The notes beneath the pieces are model-generated. The model did not search any database and had not been told where the DNA came from. It saw nothing but the letters and a program-made list of their open reading frames with translations. 64,000 nucleotides of DNA from BM003 sp963783695 (GTDB taxonomy: Bacteria; Pseudomonadota; Gammaproteobacteria; Steroidobacterales; BM003), in the NCBI GenBank assembly GCA_963783695.1, contig CAWAOM010000007.1, positions 248,001 through 312,000 of the forward strand. The letters are read 5' to 3'. Position 1 is the first letter of the stretch. Every line of letters starts with the position of its first letter. The position numbers and the translations under genes were made by a program. Shown here in pieces: positions 36,339 to 45,497 of the stretch.

Positions 36339-36923
36339 ATGGTCAACGGAATCGACCGACCCACTGCCAATACCTATTGGGTTGAGCCGGGTAGCCTGCT
36401 CGCCGGCGAGTACCCCGGTGCCCCCGATCCTGAGCGCACGCTGACCCGGCTGGATGCGTTTCTCGCCGCGGGCGTACAGCATTTCATCGACCTGACCGAG
36501 GTGGGAGAACTTGCGCCCTACGCCGGGCTCCTTGTCGACCGCGCCTGTGCCCAGGGCTATTCGGTAAGCCATGTCCGTTACCCGCTGGCGGATCGTGCCG
36601 CCCCGGGCGACCACGTTGTGCTCGAACGTATCCTGACCGACATCAGGGTCGCGATTGCGGGTGGCCGGCTGGTCTATGTGCACTGCGGTGGCGGGGCCGG
36701 GCGGACCGGCATGGTGGTTGGTTGCTGGCTCGCTCAGCAATACCGCAATGGCCGGCAGGCCCTGGCAAGCCTGGACCGGATGTGGCTGTCGATGGATAAA
36801 GCGCAGATTTTGCCGCGCACGCCGGAAACCGACGAACAGATTCGCACGGTGCTGTCGTGGGGTGAGAATAGTAAATTCAAACGCGCTGTATCAACGAGTG
36901 GGCCAGTGACGCCAGCGCGGTGA
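36339..36923 (+). CDS. Dual-specificity-type protein tyrosine phosphatase
   Basis: A 194-residue protein with the phosphatase P-loop His-Cys116-Gly-Gly-Gly-Ala-Gly-Arg122-Thr-Gly, the Cys-x5-Arg motif. An Asp about 30 residues before it (Pro-Leu-Ala-Asp-Arg) could serve as general acid. AAGGA precedes the ATG at 36339 by nine bases. The fold begins with Tyr-Trp-Val-Glu-Pro-Gly-Ser-Leu-Leu-Ala-Gly-Glu-Tyr-Pro-Gly, as in atypical bacterial dual-specificity phosphatases. Substrate unknown. Confidence 0.85.
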   Translation: MVNGIDRPTANTYWVEPGSLLAGEYPGAPDPERTLTRLDAFLAAGVQHFIDLTEVGELAPYAGLLVDRACAQGYSVSHVRYPLADRAAPGDHVVLERILTDIRVAIAGGRLVYVHCGGGAGRTGMVVGCWLAQQYRNGRQALASLDRMWLSMDKAQILPRTPETDEQIRTVLSWGENSKFKRAVSTSGPVTPAR

Positions 36924-37452
36924 GGGCATGACTTCGTGGGCGAATCGTCGCCGGCGAATCTGCCACTGCCGCGCAGAACCAGGCTCGCCCGGTTGCCAGC
37001 GGCGAAAGCCGGGCGGACTCGCCCGTCGTCTGGTGCGTCCGGCGTGATCGATGCGCTGGTCAGAACGGCAGCGCGTCCGGCGGTCCACGGCTCTGATGGC
37101 CCGGATCAATGGCCGCTGCATCGTGTCCCAGGTGCCCCGGAATCCGCTCGATGGTGTCTTGCGCCTCATTGTCGCGATCACCCGCAGCCGGCCGCCACGG
37201 CGGAAATACCCTGACGAGAATTTGCTGAGAAACGCCAGACTCGCAGACTGAAAAACATCGGTCAGCCTGTCGGTTTTGATCCTCCCCGCCGACAGAGACA
37301 GTGAATGAACCGGCCGTGGCCCCAATCATCGCAGGACAGAGCCATCTCTGAGCCTGCTCCGACTCACGTATTTCTACCGACTGTCAGATAATTGAGATTG
37401 TGCTAATTTAGTGCCGGTCGTCACAAACCCGACAACGGGTGGGAGTTCGGCG
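36924..37452. other. Non-coding stretch, nothing recognised
   Basis: These 529 bases lie between the phosphatase and the HicA-like gene. Several short open frames exist on both strands, but none has a ribosome-binding site and sensible composition together. AT-richer sequence at about 37370-37410 may hold the promoter of the HicA-like gene. Confidence 0.5.
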
Positions 37453-37719
37453 ATGAGTCACAAGCACAGAAAGACTCTGGAAAAAATCTACACAGAGCCG
37501 GTCAGCGGTAACATCCACTGGCGCGATATCGAGACCCTTCTGACCCATCTCGGGGCACACACCGATCGCACCCGGGGTGCGCGGATGTCGGTGTCCCTGA
37601 ACGGTGTCGAGGGGCAGTTGCACCGTCCGCATCATGGTGGTGCCTGTGGCAAGCATGATATCCGCCATTTTCGCGAATTCCTTAGCGCCGCCGGTGTCAC
37701 GCTGTCGACGTATCACTGA
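37453..37719 (+). CDS. HicA-like protein, no HicB partner
   Basis: An 88-residue basic protein. It follows the longer HicA/YcfA-like form: Lys-Thr-Leu-Glu-Lys-Ile-Tyr, Ile-His-Trp-Arg-Asp-Ile-Glu-Thr-Leu-Leu, Leu-Asn-Gly-Val-Glu-Gly, and the RNA-binding-fold His-Arg-Pro-His-His. HicA toxins are mRNA-cleaving double-stranded-RNA-binding-like proteins whose catalytic histidine sits in a His-x-x-His-type loop. GGTGGGAG precedes the ATG at 37453. No HicB antitoxin is adjacent, so this may be a solitary homologue without toxin function. Confidence 0.72.
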   Translation: MSHKHRKTLEKIYTEPVSGNIHWRDIETLLTHLGAHTDRTRGARMSVSLNGVEGQLHRPHHGGACGKHDIRHFREFLSAAGVTLSTYH

Positions 37720-37928
37720 ACCGGTCGCGACTATTTTCGACCGCCCGCGGCCGGCAGCGGCGCCTTTTGTTGCGGCAACAGGCTGGCGCCGGTGTTGTCG
37801 CGGACCGGGTAGACCAGCCATGGTAGACGCATTGCCAGCGTAGCCGCGCGGTGGATCGTAATCATCAGACCAGCGCACGGCATGCACGTTGACCGGTCCG
37901 AGTTCGAAAACGAAGGTAATCGACTACG

Positions 37929-38345
37929 ATGAAATCCCCGGTCCAGCACGAATCGATTCCCTTGACCGCTATCAGGCGTTTTGTCAGGGAAGATCTCGGC
38001 TGCGGTTGCCCCGAGGAGGTTTTCGACGATATCCGGATCGAGGTGGCGCCGGGCGAACTCGAGGCTGGCGCGAATTCCCGCCTGCTGGTGGTCGGCGGCC
38101 GGCTGATGGTGTTGATCGTCGAACCCGGCGCCTCGAACCCGGCCATGGTGGCTGTCTCGCAACTGCTCGACCGCGGGGCAAGGCTGCGCGACGACCGAGG
38201 CTGCAATCGTTTCAGGCTGGTACTGGTGCACCGCGCGGATCAGGACAGCTCCGAACGACGTCTGGCGGACGTCGCCAGGCCCGATGAGCGAACTCATTTA
38301 CACATCGTTGCGGCTGCCCGGATACCCGATTTGGCCGTCGGCTGA
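37929..38345 (+). CDS. Conserved-looking cytosolic protein with a CGC-type cysteine motif, unknown
   Basis: A 138-residue protein. The segment Asp-Leu-Gly-Cys-Gly-Cys-Pro-Glu-Glu-Val-Phe near residue 22 is the sort of motif found in small metal- or thiol-related proteins. The remainder is a mixed alpha/beta sequence with a Val-Val-Gly-Gly-Arg-Leu-Met-Val-Leu strand and a Leu-Val-Leu-Val-His-Arg strand. No signal or membrane span. The start signal is weak (AAGG twelve bases before ATG). The opposite strand also has a long open frame, but its composition is poor. Confidence 0.6.
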   Translation: MKSPVQHESIPLTAIRRFVREDLGCGCPEEVFDDIRIEVAPGELEAGANSRLLVVGGRLMVLIVEPGASNPAMVAVSQLLDRGARLRDDRGCNRFRLVLVHRADQDSSERRLADVARPDERTHLHIVAAARIPDLAVG

Positions 38346-38423
38346 GCGTGAAGATTGCAAAAGCGCTTGATTATCGACTCGGTCTGAATTTACATTCGGT
38401 CAGGTAGAGTCAACGGCGGAGTC

Positions 38424-39461
38424 ATGGCAGACGAACCAACAACTCTTTCCCCGATGGGATCCGCGCTGGTCGCCGCGCTAAAGCGCCACTACGACATCGA
38501 TCCCAGGCCGCTGTTCGAGAAAGCGGGCCTCGACATCAGCTATGTTGTCGGAACGGTCTACCGTTACCCGGTATCGAAAACCCGCAAGGTGTGGCGGCTG
38601 GCCGAAGCCGCGACCGGCGATACCGCCCTCGGCCTGATGGTGGGGCGTTATGCGCGAGCCACCGATATTCACTCGATCGGTTTCGGCATGCTGGCGGCGA
38701 GTTCGCTCAGGGATGCACTGCAACGCCTCATCCGTTATCGCAGGGCTTTGCACTCGACGATGGAAATCGCTCTGGTGCGCGAAGGCGATAACGACGCGCT
38801 CGTGATCCAGAGCGATCCGTCCGAAATTGCATCGAACCACGGCATCGATGCCTTTTTCGTCAGTCTATTGAAATTCTGCACCAACCTTTACGGTCCGGGA
38901 TTCCGTCTCGTCCGGGTCGAACTGATGCGCCCGAAACAACAGCCGGCGCGTTACGAAGAGAGCTTCGGGTGCCCTGTCCGGTTTGAACAGGAACGCAACG
39001 CGATCGTATTTGACAGCGCCATACTCGATTCGCCGTTGGCCAGCGAAAACCGCGACCTGGCTTTTCAGAGCGACCGCGTCATCGAACAGTACATTGCCAG
39101 CCTCGACCCCGACGAAGTGTCGTCTCGCGTGCGCGGGCTGCTGCTCGAGCTGTTGCCCTCGGGCGAAGCCAGCGGCGACTCGATAGCGAAAAAACTGAAC
39201 AAGAGCATGAGTTCGCTGCAACGGGCATTGCGTGCCGAAGGCACCAGTTATCGCGATCTGCTCGAGGACACCCGGCGTTCGCTGGCCGAGGAGTACATTG
39301 CCGAGCAAAGCTATAACCTTGCGCAAATCGCCTACCTGCTCGGGTTTGCCGACCAGAGCAACTTTACCCGCGCGTTCAAGCGCTGGACCGGCATGAGTCC
39401 GAGCGAATACCGGGTTCACACCTCGGGTCAAGCGACGCCTCCGGACCAGACGTCGACTTGA
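38424..39461 (+). CDS. AraC-family transcriptional regulator
   Basis: A 345-residue regulator with an N-terminal arabinose-binding-like (PF12625-type) effector domain (about 20-205). A C-terminal double helix-turn-helix spans about 235-335: Tyr-Asn-Leu-Ala-Gln-Ile-Ala-Tyr-Leu-Leu-Gly-Phe-Ala-Asp-Gln-Ser and Arg-Ala-Phe-Lys-Arg-Trp-Thr-Gly. This subgroup often regulates fatty-acid, hydroxy-acid or quorum-related genes. Its target may be the oppositely placed short-chain dehydrogenase or glpK downstream, but that is a guess. Confidence 0.92.
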   Translation: MADEPTTLSPMGSALVAALKRHYDIDPRPLFEKAGLDISYVVGTVYRYPVSKTRKVWRLAEAATGDTALGLMVGRYARATDIHSIGFGMLAASSLRDALQRLIRYRRALHSTMEIALVREGDNDALVIQSDPSEIASNHGIDAFFVSLLKFCTNLYGPGFRLVRVELMRPKQQPARYEESFGCPVRFEQERNAIVFDSAILDSPLASENRDLAFQSDRVIEQYIASLDPDEVSSRVRGLLLELLPSGEASGDSIAKKLNKSMSSLQRALRAEGTSYRDLLEDTRRSLAEEYIAEQSYNLAQIAYLLGFADQSNFTRAFKRWTGMSPSEYRVHTSGQATPPDQTST

Positions 39462-39549
39462 AATCACCGGCATTGCTTCTGCCGCACCGCAACAATAGCG
39501 CCCCACAACACAAAGACCTTCCGGGCGAGTTTCCGGAGCGAGGGCGTCA

Positions 39550-39897
39550 ATGCAAACCCAGTTCGTGATGATCTGCAGCAGGGATTTCTGGTTCAGGCCG
39601 CTCGGTACCGATATGCGTGTATGGGCGTTGATCGATGCTTTCAGCGGCGAGGACATAACCGTCTACCTGATTAACGACGAGTCGGCGATCGTCGCGTCGC
39701 GCCAGTTTCGTTCGCGCCAGGCCGCGCGCGAGACGCTGCGCGCGGAGGGTTATGTAAGATTGCTCGAGCAGCGCAGCGCACACGCCTCGGTGGAAGTCCC
39801 CGATGCGCCGTTTTACCTCGACCGCCGCACGCCATCGCGGGATGGCGCGGCTCCGTCGTTTGGGCCCGATTTAGGATTACGGGCGACTTGTGCCTAG
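39550..39897 (+). CDS. Small hypothetical protein
   Basis: A 115-residue cytosolic protein with GAGGG seven bases before its ATG. The first two thirds have regular alternation of strands and helices (Met-Arg-Val-Trp-Ala-Leu-Ile-Asp-Ala-Phe and Val-Tyr-Leu-Ile-Asn-Asp-Glu). The C-terminal third is Pro/Arg-rich and low in order. No family recognised. A competing minus-strand frame covers only part of it. Confidence 0.5.
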   Translation: MQTQFVMICSRDFWFRPLGTDMRVWALIDAFSGEDITVYLINDESAIVASRQFRSRQAARETLRAEGYVRLLEQRSAHASVEVPDAPFYLDRRTPSRDGAAPSFGPDLGLRATCA

Positions 39898-39917
39898 TTT
39901 ACCCGGGTAGCGGGTGT

Positions 39918-40742
39918 TCAGCCGCGGCTTCGGGATTTGTACTGTGCCTTGATCTTCGCGCCCTTCGCCTGCAACTTTGGCCGCAGGCGCCGTGCCAGTG
40001 ATGGCGACAGGTAGGCGAGCGTTGCCAGCAGGCCGCTTGATTTTGGCATCGCAATTTCAGTGCTCTCGTGGGTTGCTGCGGCCACGATTTCAGCTCCGAC
40101 CTGTTGTGCCGTGCTCATCGGCTGCGAGAACGTGATGTCGGTAACCGCATCGATGTTGTCCATGATGAATCCGGTATCAATGGGTCCCGGCGACACCAGG
40201 GATACGGAAATATTCTTGTCTGCCAGTTCTTCCGCCAGTGCGAAACTGAAAGCGCGCAGGCCGAACTTCGTCGCGGAATAAGTTGCGGCGCCTGGAACCG
40301 GCGCCATCCCGGCCAGCGAGGCGACGTTGACGATTGCGCCACCACCGGCGCGTTCGAGATACGGCAGGACCAGGCGCGCCAGGAACAATGGCGCCGACAG
40401 GTTTACTTCCACCATGCGCGGTATCTCGTCCGGGTCGAGGTTCATGACCGGACCGCGTTTGTGATAACCCGCGTTATTGACAAGTACGTCGATGCGACCG
40501 AAACGGTCGTGCGCCGAGTCGAGCATGCGCTGGCATGCCACCTGGTCGGTCACGTCCAGCGCTGAAATCATCACTTCGGTCTGCGCCGAGAGTTCCTGGG
40601 CGACTTTCTCCAGACCATCGAGACCCCGCGCGACCAGGACGAGATTGGCTCCCGCTCGCGCAAATTCCCGCGCAGCCGCGGCACCGACGCCCAAAGATGC
40701 CCCGGTAATGATGATCGTCTTGTCGCGAAAGTTCCTGCCCAT
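39918..40742 (-). CDS. Short-chain dehydrogenase/reductase
   Basis: A 274-residue SDR enzyme. Nucleotide binding: Thr-Gly-Ala-Ser-Leu-Gly-Val-Gly near residue 14 with a basic residue afterwards, compatible with NADPH. Catalytic residues: Asn-Asn-Ala-Gly, a Ser in Val-Ala-Ser-Leu-Ala-Gly, and Tyr-Ser-Ala-Thr-Lys. The tail is long and basic (Lys/Arg/Ser), typical of the membrane-associated DltE/YqjQ-like branch. AGGAG precedes the ATG. Substrate unknown. Confidence 0.9.
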   Translation of the reverse strand: MGRNFRDKTIIITGASLGVGAAAAREFARAGANLVLVARGLDGLEKVAQELSAQTEVMISALDVTDQVACQRMLDSAHDRFGRIDVLVNNAGYHKRGPVMNLDPDEIPRMVEVNLSAPLFLARLVLPYLERAGGGAIVNVASLAGMAPVPGAATYSATKFGLRAFSFALAEELADKNISVSLVSPGPIDTGFIMDNIDAVTDITFSQPMSTAQQVGAEIVAAATHESTEIAMPKSSGLLATLAYLSPSLARRLRPKLQAKGAKIKAQYKSRSRG

Positions 40743-40932
40743 CGGCGTCTCCTGGATTGATGCGGGGACCCGGTCCGCCGGAACACTTGGCTGGCGACGC
40801 TGCGGCCAGTGCGCGGCGAACGAACTCCCGAGTGTTCGCGTTGTGATCTAGACTTGCCGGGTGTGGTTTTGAAACCGATTTTAGACCGGTTCAACGTCGG
40901 CGTCTGTCAAAAACTGTCACTGAGATCCTTCA

Positions 40933-42453
40933 ATGAGCGATAAAGAGTGTGTTCTCGCAATCGACCAGGGTACGACCAGCAGTCGTGCAATCGTGTTCGA
41001 TGAGCGTTGCAACATCGTTTCCGTGGCGCAGCAGGAGTTTCCGCAAATCTACCCGGCGAGCGGCTGGGTCGAGCACGATCCCGAAGCCATCTGGTCGAGC
41101 ACGGTAGAGGCAGCGCGCCGGGCTATTGCGGCGGTGGAGGGGCGCGGCTTTCGGGTTGCCTCGATCGGTCTTACCAACCAGCGCGAGACGACATTGCTGT
41201 GGAACCGCAATGACGGCCGTCCCGTCCACAATGCGATCGTATGGCAGGACCGGCGCACAGCCGAGGCATGCAGGCGGCTTGCGGAGGAGGGTCTGGAAAC
41301 GCAGTTTCAGTCTCTTACCGGATTGTTGCTGGATCCGTATTTCTCGTGTTCAAAGCTCGCCTGGCTTCTCGATCATGTGGACCGGGCGCGCAGCCGCGCG
41401 GAGAACGGCGATCTCGCGTTTGGCACGGTAGACAGTTTCCTGCTGTGGCGTTTGACCGGCGGCAGGGTTCATGCCACCGATGCCACCAATGCCAGCCGCA
41501 CCGGCCTGTACAACATTCATGTCGGGCGCTGGGACGAAGAACTGCTGCGAATGTTCGACATTCCGCGTGGTCCGTTGCCGGATGTGCGTGACTGCGCTGC
41601 GGATTTCGGCATGACGGATCCCGCCCTGTTTGGCCGCGCCATTCCGGTAACTGGCATTGCCGGCGATCAGCAGGCTGCCGCGATAGGCCAGTGCTGTTTT
41701 ACGCCGGGCCAGATCAAGAGTACCTACGGGACCGGCTGCTTCGTTTTGATCCACACTGGCGAGCAGGCGGCGGCCTCGGGCAGCCGCTTGCTGACGACGA
41801 TTGCCTACCGTCTCGACGGCGTCACGGCCTATGCCCTCGAGGGATCGATCTTCGTTGCCGGCGCTGCAGTGCAGTGGCTGCGCGACGGGCTCGGGATCAT
41901 CGGCCATGCGGCCGATACCGAGGGGCTCGCGGCGGGTCTGTCCGGAAACCACGGTGTATACCTGGTGCCGGCTTTCACCGGTCTCGGCGCGCCTTTCTGG
42001 AACCCGGATGCACGCGGTGCGCTGTTCGGCCTGACGCGTTCGACCGGGCCGGCCGAACTCGCGCGCGCGGCGCTGGAGTCGGTTTGTTATCAGACTCATG
42101 ACCTGTTGAGTGCCATGGCGACGGACCGGGTTGCCAACGCAACGTTGCGGGTTGATGGCGGAATGGTCGGCAACGACTGGATGGTGCAGTTTCTGGCAGA
42201 CATTCTGGCCAGCCCGGTGGACCGTCCCCAGATCATGGAAACCTCGGCCCTCGGCGCTGCCTATCTCGCCGGCAGCCGCGTCGGTATCTACGGCAACCCC
42301 GCCGAGTTCAGCAGCTTGTGGCAGCGTAACCAGCGCTTCGAGCCGCGCCTCGATGCGGCCGAGCGCGCTGCGTTATTGTCGGCGTGGGACGATGCGGTAG
42401 CACGGGTGAATATGCATCCGCTCGGTGCCGCGCCGGCGGCAGATCGACATTGA
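40933..42453 (+). CDS. glpK: Glycerol kinase
   Basis: A 506-residue FGGY-family kinase that phosphorylates glycerol with ATP. Hallmarks: Asp-Gln-Gly-Thr-Thr-Ser-Ser-Arg at the N-terminus; Asn-Gln-Arg-Glu-Thr, the glycerol-contact region; catalytic Asp in Gly-Ile-Ala-Gly-Asp-Gln-Gln; Tyr-Gly-Thr-Gly-Cys-Phe; and Gly-Ala-Ala-Tyr-Leu-Ala-Gly near the C-terminus. Length matches the family. No glpF or glpD lies next to it, which is unusual but not rare. The start has no strong Shine-Dalgarno sequence. Confidence 0.96.
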   Translation: MSDKECVLAIDQGTTSSRAIVFDERCNIVSVAQQEFPQIYPASGWVEHDPEAIWSSTVEAARRAIAAVEGRGFRVASIGLTNQRETTLLWNRNDGRPVHNAIVWQDRRTAEACRRLAEEGLETQFQSLTGLLLDPYFSCSKLAWLLDHVDRARSRAENGDLAFGTVDSFLLWRLTGGRVHATDATNASRTGLYNIHVGRWDEELLRMFDIPRGPLPDVRDCAADFGMTDPALFGRAIPVTGIAGDQQAAAIGQCCFTPGQIKSTYGTGCFVLIHTGEQAAASGSRLLTTIAYRLDGVTAYALEGSIFVAGAAVQWLRDGLGIIGHAADTEGLAAGLSGNHGVYLVPAFTGLGAPFWNPDARGALFGLTRSTGPAELARAALESVCYQTHDLLSAMATDRVANATLRVDGGMVGNDWMVQFLADILASPVDRPQIMETSALGAAYLAGSRVGIYGNPAEFSSLWQRNQRFEPRLDAAERAALLSAWDDAVARVNMHPLGAAPAADRH

Positions 42454-42457
42454 GGCC

Positions 42458-42475
42458 GGCCCCGGCCCCGGCCCC
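42458..42475. repeat. Three tandem GGCCCC units
   Basis: Three direct copies of a 6-base GC unit immediately after the glpK stop. Short, and possibly able to form an RNA structure near the end of the glpK message. Confidence 0.6.
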
Positions 42476-42538
42476 GGGTGAGTGCCCGGACCGGCGATGC
42501 TATCCTGCCCGGCTTTGGGGGATAACGGGACAAAAGTT

Positions 42539-44395
42539 ATGACAACGTTTTCGAGAACCATTTGCGTCAGTATCGCGCTTGTATTGCTAGCGCTTGCCCA
42601 GCCGCTTGCCGCGGCAGCGCCATTCGATCTGGCCGCCTGGAAACAGCGCGTCGAGGCCGAGCGGTCGATCGATGCGCTGGCAAAGTTATACGTCGAGTAC
42701 CAGCTCGAATCCAATCCCGCGTTCGGCATCAGTATCGGTGTCCACGGCAAGGAAGGTGATCCGAGCTATTATGACGACCGGCTTGCCGACACATCGGCAG
42801 AGGCGTGGGCGAGCGGTTACGAGACACTGCTGTTCCTGCGCGATCGTTTTGCCGCAATCGATACGGCTGAATTGACGCAGGCCGAACAGGTAGACCTGCA
42901 TATTCTGAAAAATCAGGTGGATCAGGAACTGCTGCAGGTGACACGACTGGGCGCGATGACCAACCCGCTCGGTTACGTATCGGGTCTCGGCAGCGCTTTT
43001 TCAGGCCTCGTATTGCGCGATTATGCGGCGCTCGAGCAACGTCTCGTCAGTTTCGGCCGCCGTTGTGCCGCAACCAGCGCATACCTCGACGGAGCAAAGG
43101 CGGCCCTGCTGCCACCGCATGTACAGCCGACAGGGGTGGAGAAGCAGGTTGCCGTGGCGCGCCTGCGCGGCATGGTCAAGCCGGGCGGGCTGTTCGACAA
43201 GTCATTGCCGGAGCTGATCTCGGGTTCGAGCCTCTCCGCTGCCAATGCCGCGAAGATCGAAAAGCGCTGCGCCGGCGCGACCGCCGCAATCAGCTCGTTT
43301 ACCGACTGGTTCGAGCAGACCGTCGTGCCGCGCCCGGACGGTGAGTGGCGTCTCGGTCGCAAGCTCTACGAGACCAAGTACGCGGTGCAAATGGACTATC
43401 CGCTCGATCCCGACCAGTTGCTCGCCCGCGCCGAAAAGTCACTGGAAGAGACCCATGCCGAGATGGTCGGTGTGTCGCGTCGGATTCACGATGGTTATCT
43501 TGCTGATGAAATCGAGAGCGGCGATATCAGGAAAGCGTCTGAGCTCGACGACCAGAGCGTCGTCCGCAATATTTTTGCGAAGCTCTCCGAGGACAGATCC
43601 ACGTCGGAAACGCTGATCGAGGACAGCTACGCGCTGGCGGATGCGATCGTCGGCTTTGTCAACGACAAGGACCTGATGGATTTGCCGCCGACCTCGAAAC
43701 TTCGCATCGAGGATATCCCGCCGCACCTGGCCGGTTTTGCGGTAGCCCAGATCATCCCGGCGCCGGCGTTCGAGCCGGAGCTGGAATCGGTGTGGTTCTG
43801 GGACCTCGGGCTGCTGGCGACGTCCGACAGCTACCTGAAGGAATACAACCGCCCGGCCCTGGCGATGGTCTACATTCACGAAGGGGTGCCGGGACACTTC
43901 GTGCAGCTCGAATACTCGAACCGTTTCGAGCGAGTCGTGCCAAAGGTGTTTCTCAACGGGCCGATGGTCGAGGGCTGGGCCACCTATATTGCGACGCAGC
44001 TGGTCGAGGAAGGATTTACGATCTACCCGGACCACCCCTACGGTCACGAACTGCAGCAATTGGTCGATGACAAACTGGTCATGCGCAGCATCATCAATGC
44101 CATCATCGATATCCGCCTCCACACCAGCGACTGGCCGGAAGAAGAAGCGGTTGCGTTGATGACCGGCAAGGGCTTTCAGGAACCTGGCGAGGCGCAGGGC
44201 AAGCTCACCCGGGCCAAGCTCTCATCGGTGCAGCTGGCGACCTACTATGCCGGCCATATCGCCATCCTCGAATTGCTCGAGGAGTACAGGAAAGTACGCG
44301 GTGACGAATTTACCTGGAAGGAATTCAACGAACGCCTGGTCAGCGTCGGGTCGCCACCGTTTTTTGCGATCCGCGAGCAGATGATCGGCAAATAA
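42539..44395 (+). CDS. Exported DUF885-type metallopeptidase
   Basis: A 618-residue protein starting at the ATG at 42539 with a signal peptide (Ile-Ala-Leu-Val-Leu-Leu-Ala-Leu core, cleavage around Ala-Ala-Ala-Ala-Pro). DUF885 proteins are helical, M3-like peptidases. The zinc motif is His447-Glu-Gly-Val-Pro-Gly-His453, followed about 30 residues later by a Glu-Gly-Trp-Ala segment with a further ligand. A second DUF885 protein lies at 53 kb and differs in its motif. Substrate probably short peptides in the periplasm. Confidence 0.88.
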   Translation: MTTFSRTICVSIALVLLALAQPLAAAAPFDLAAWKQRVEAERSIDALAKLYVEYQLESNPAFGISIGVHGKEGDPSYYDDRLADTSAEAWASGYETLLFLRDRFAAIDTAELTQAEQVDLHILKNQVDQELLQVTRLGAMTNPLGYVSGLGSAFSGLVLRDYAALEQRLVSFGRRCAATSAYLDGAKAALLPPHVQPTGVEKQVAVARLRGMVKPGGLFDKSLPELISGSSLSAANAAKIEKRCAGATAAISSFTDWFEQTVVPRPDGEWRLGRKLYETKYAVQMDYPLDPDQLLARAEKSLEETHAEMVGVSRRIHDGYLADEIESGDIRKASELDDQSVVRNIFAKLSEDRSTSETLIEDSYALADAIVGFVNDKDLMDLPPTSKLRIEDIPPHLAGFAVAQIIPAPAFEPELESVWFWDLGLLATSDSYLKEYNRPALAMVYIHEGVPGHFVQLEYSNRFERVVPKVFLNGPMVEGWATYIATQLVEEGFTIYPDHPYGHELQQLVDDKLVMRSIINAIIDIRLHTSDWPEEEAVALMTGKGFQEPGEAQGKLTRAKLSSVQLATYYAGHIAILELLEEYRKVRGDEFTWKEFNERLVSVGSPPFFAIREQMIGK

Positions 44396-44404
44396 CTGTG
44401 CGGG

Positions 44405-44430
44405 GCGGGCGCCACGGTCTTGGCGCCTGC
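44405..44430 (+). terminator. Hairpin after the DUF885 gene
   Basis: A GC-rich stem of seven consecutive pairs plus two outer pairs across one mismatch (44405-44414 with 44421-44430) and a six-base loop. It starts nine bases after the stop codon. The following sequence is only moderately T-rich. Confidence 0.45.
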
Positions 44431-44477
44431 TCTGCTATAGTCGCGCTGCGCCAGCGGCACATCACGGAGGATCGACG

Positions 44478-45251
44478 ATGGCAAGTCTATTGCATGTCAT
44501 TCAGAACGTTCGCGACCAGGTTTCGGAAGCGGAATGGAAGGTCAGGGTTGATCTTGCCGCCTGCTACAGGCTGGTTGCGCATTACGGTTGGGATGATCTT
44601 ATTTACACCCATATTTCCGCGCGCGTGCCCGACGGCGGGCATCAGTTCCTGATCAACCCGATGGGATTGTTGTTCGAGGAAGTGACTGCGTCGAACCTGG
44701 TAAAGATCGATCTTGAGGGCAACACGCTGCTCGACACCCCCTACACGGTCAATCGTGCGGGTTTCGTTATCCACAGCGCGATTCACGAGGCGCGCGAGGA
44801 CGCAGGCTGCGTACTGCATTTGCACACCGAGTATGGCAACGCCGTTTCGTGCCAGAAGGAAGGCCTGCAACGGCTCACCCAGACCGCGTGTTTCCCGCTT
44901 GCCACGCTCGCCTACCACGACTATGAAGGCGTTGCCGTTCGCGAAGACGAAAAAGCGCGCCTGGTGGCAAATCTCGGCGACAAATTTGCGTTGATTCTTC
45001 GCAACCACGGCACACTGACGGTGGGGCCGACGGTCGGAGACGCGTTCCATTTCATGTATATCCTCGAACGTGCCTGCAAGATGCAGATACTTGCTCAGTC
45101 CACCGGCCAGGAACTGACCACCATTACCGACCAGGCATTCATGAACGCGGTATCGGGTGGCGAGTCTGTCGTCGAGGGGGCTGCGGAATTCGGCCCATGG
45201 CAGGCCTGGCGCCGCATGCTCGACCGGATCGACACCGACTACAAAGAGTAG
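44478..45251 (+). CDS. Class II aldolase/adducin-family protein
   Basis: A 257-residue protein with GGAGG before the ATG. Metal-binding histidines are in Leu-His-Leu-His-Thr-Glu-Tyr-Gly-Asn-Ala-Val and Leu-Arg-Asn-His-Gly-Thr. The early Tyr-Thr-His-Ile-Ser-Ala-Arg motif and the Asn-Pro-Met-Gly-Leu-Leu-Phe-Glu-Glu-Val loop are also those of the family. Members cleave or dehydrate sugar phosphates; the substrate here is unknown. Adducin-like non-enzymatic roles are the alternative. Confidence 0.92.
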   Translation: MASLLHVIQNVRDQVSEAEWKVRVDLAACYRLVAHYGWDDLIYTHISARVPDGGHQFLINPMGLLFEEVTASNLVKIDLEGNTLLDTPYTVNRAGFVIHSAIHEAREDAGCVLHLHTEYGNAVSCQKEGLQRLTQTACFPLATLAYHDYEGVAVREDEKARLVANLGDKFALILRNHGTLTVGPTVGDAFHFMYILERACKMQILAQSTGQELTTITDQAFMNAVSGGESVVEGAAEFGPWQAWRRMLDRIDTDYKE

Positions 45252-45497
45252 CCGGGGAAAGGGGATGGCGGACCGCCGTTATGTCCGCCGTTGCGGTGGC
45301 CACAGCATGGATTCCCAAGCGGCGGGAAACGCCCGCGGTCCAGGCCACGGCGCCGAATTTTGCGCCGCCAGGCGCGCGCGCCGACCGGGTTCGTGGCGCG
45401 GCGGCGCAGCGACCAGGCAGATTGTTTGCGCGGTGTCGCCGATGCGATTGCATAATCCGTTTTGGCCAGGGACGGCAGCGCAACAGGGAGCGGGGCG

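Noticed and set aside
37731..38297. A 188-codon minus-strand open frame overlapping the CGC-motif gene
   Set aside because: The protein is low in regular secondary-structure pattern and would overlap the better plus-strand gene nearly completely.
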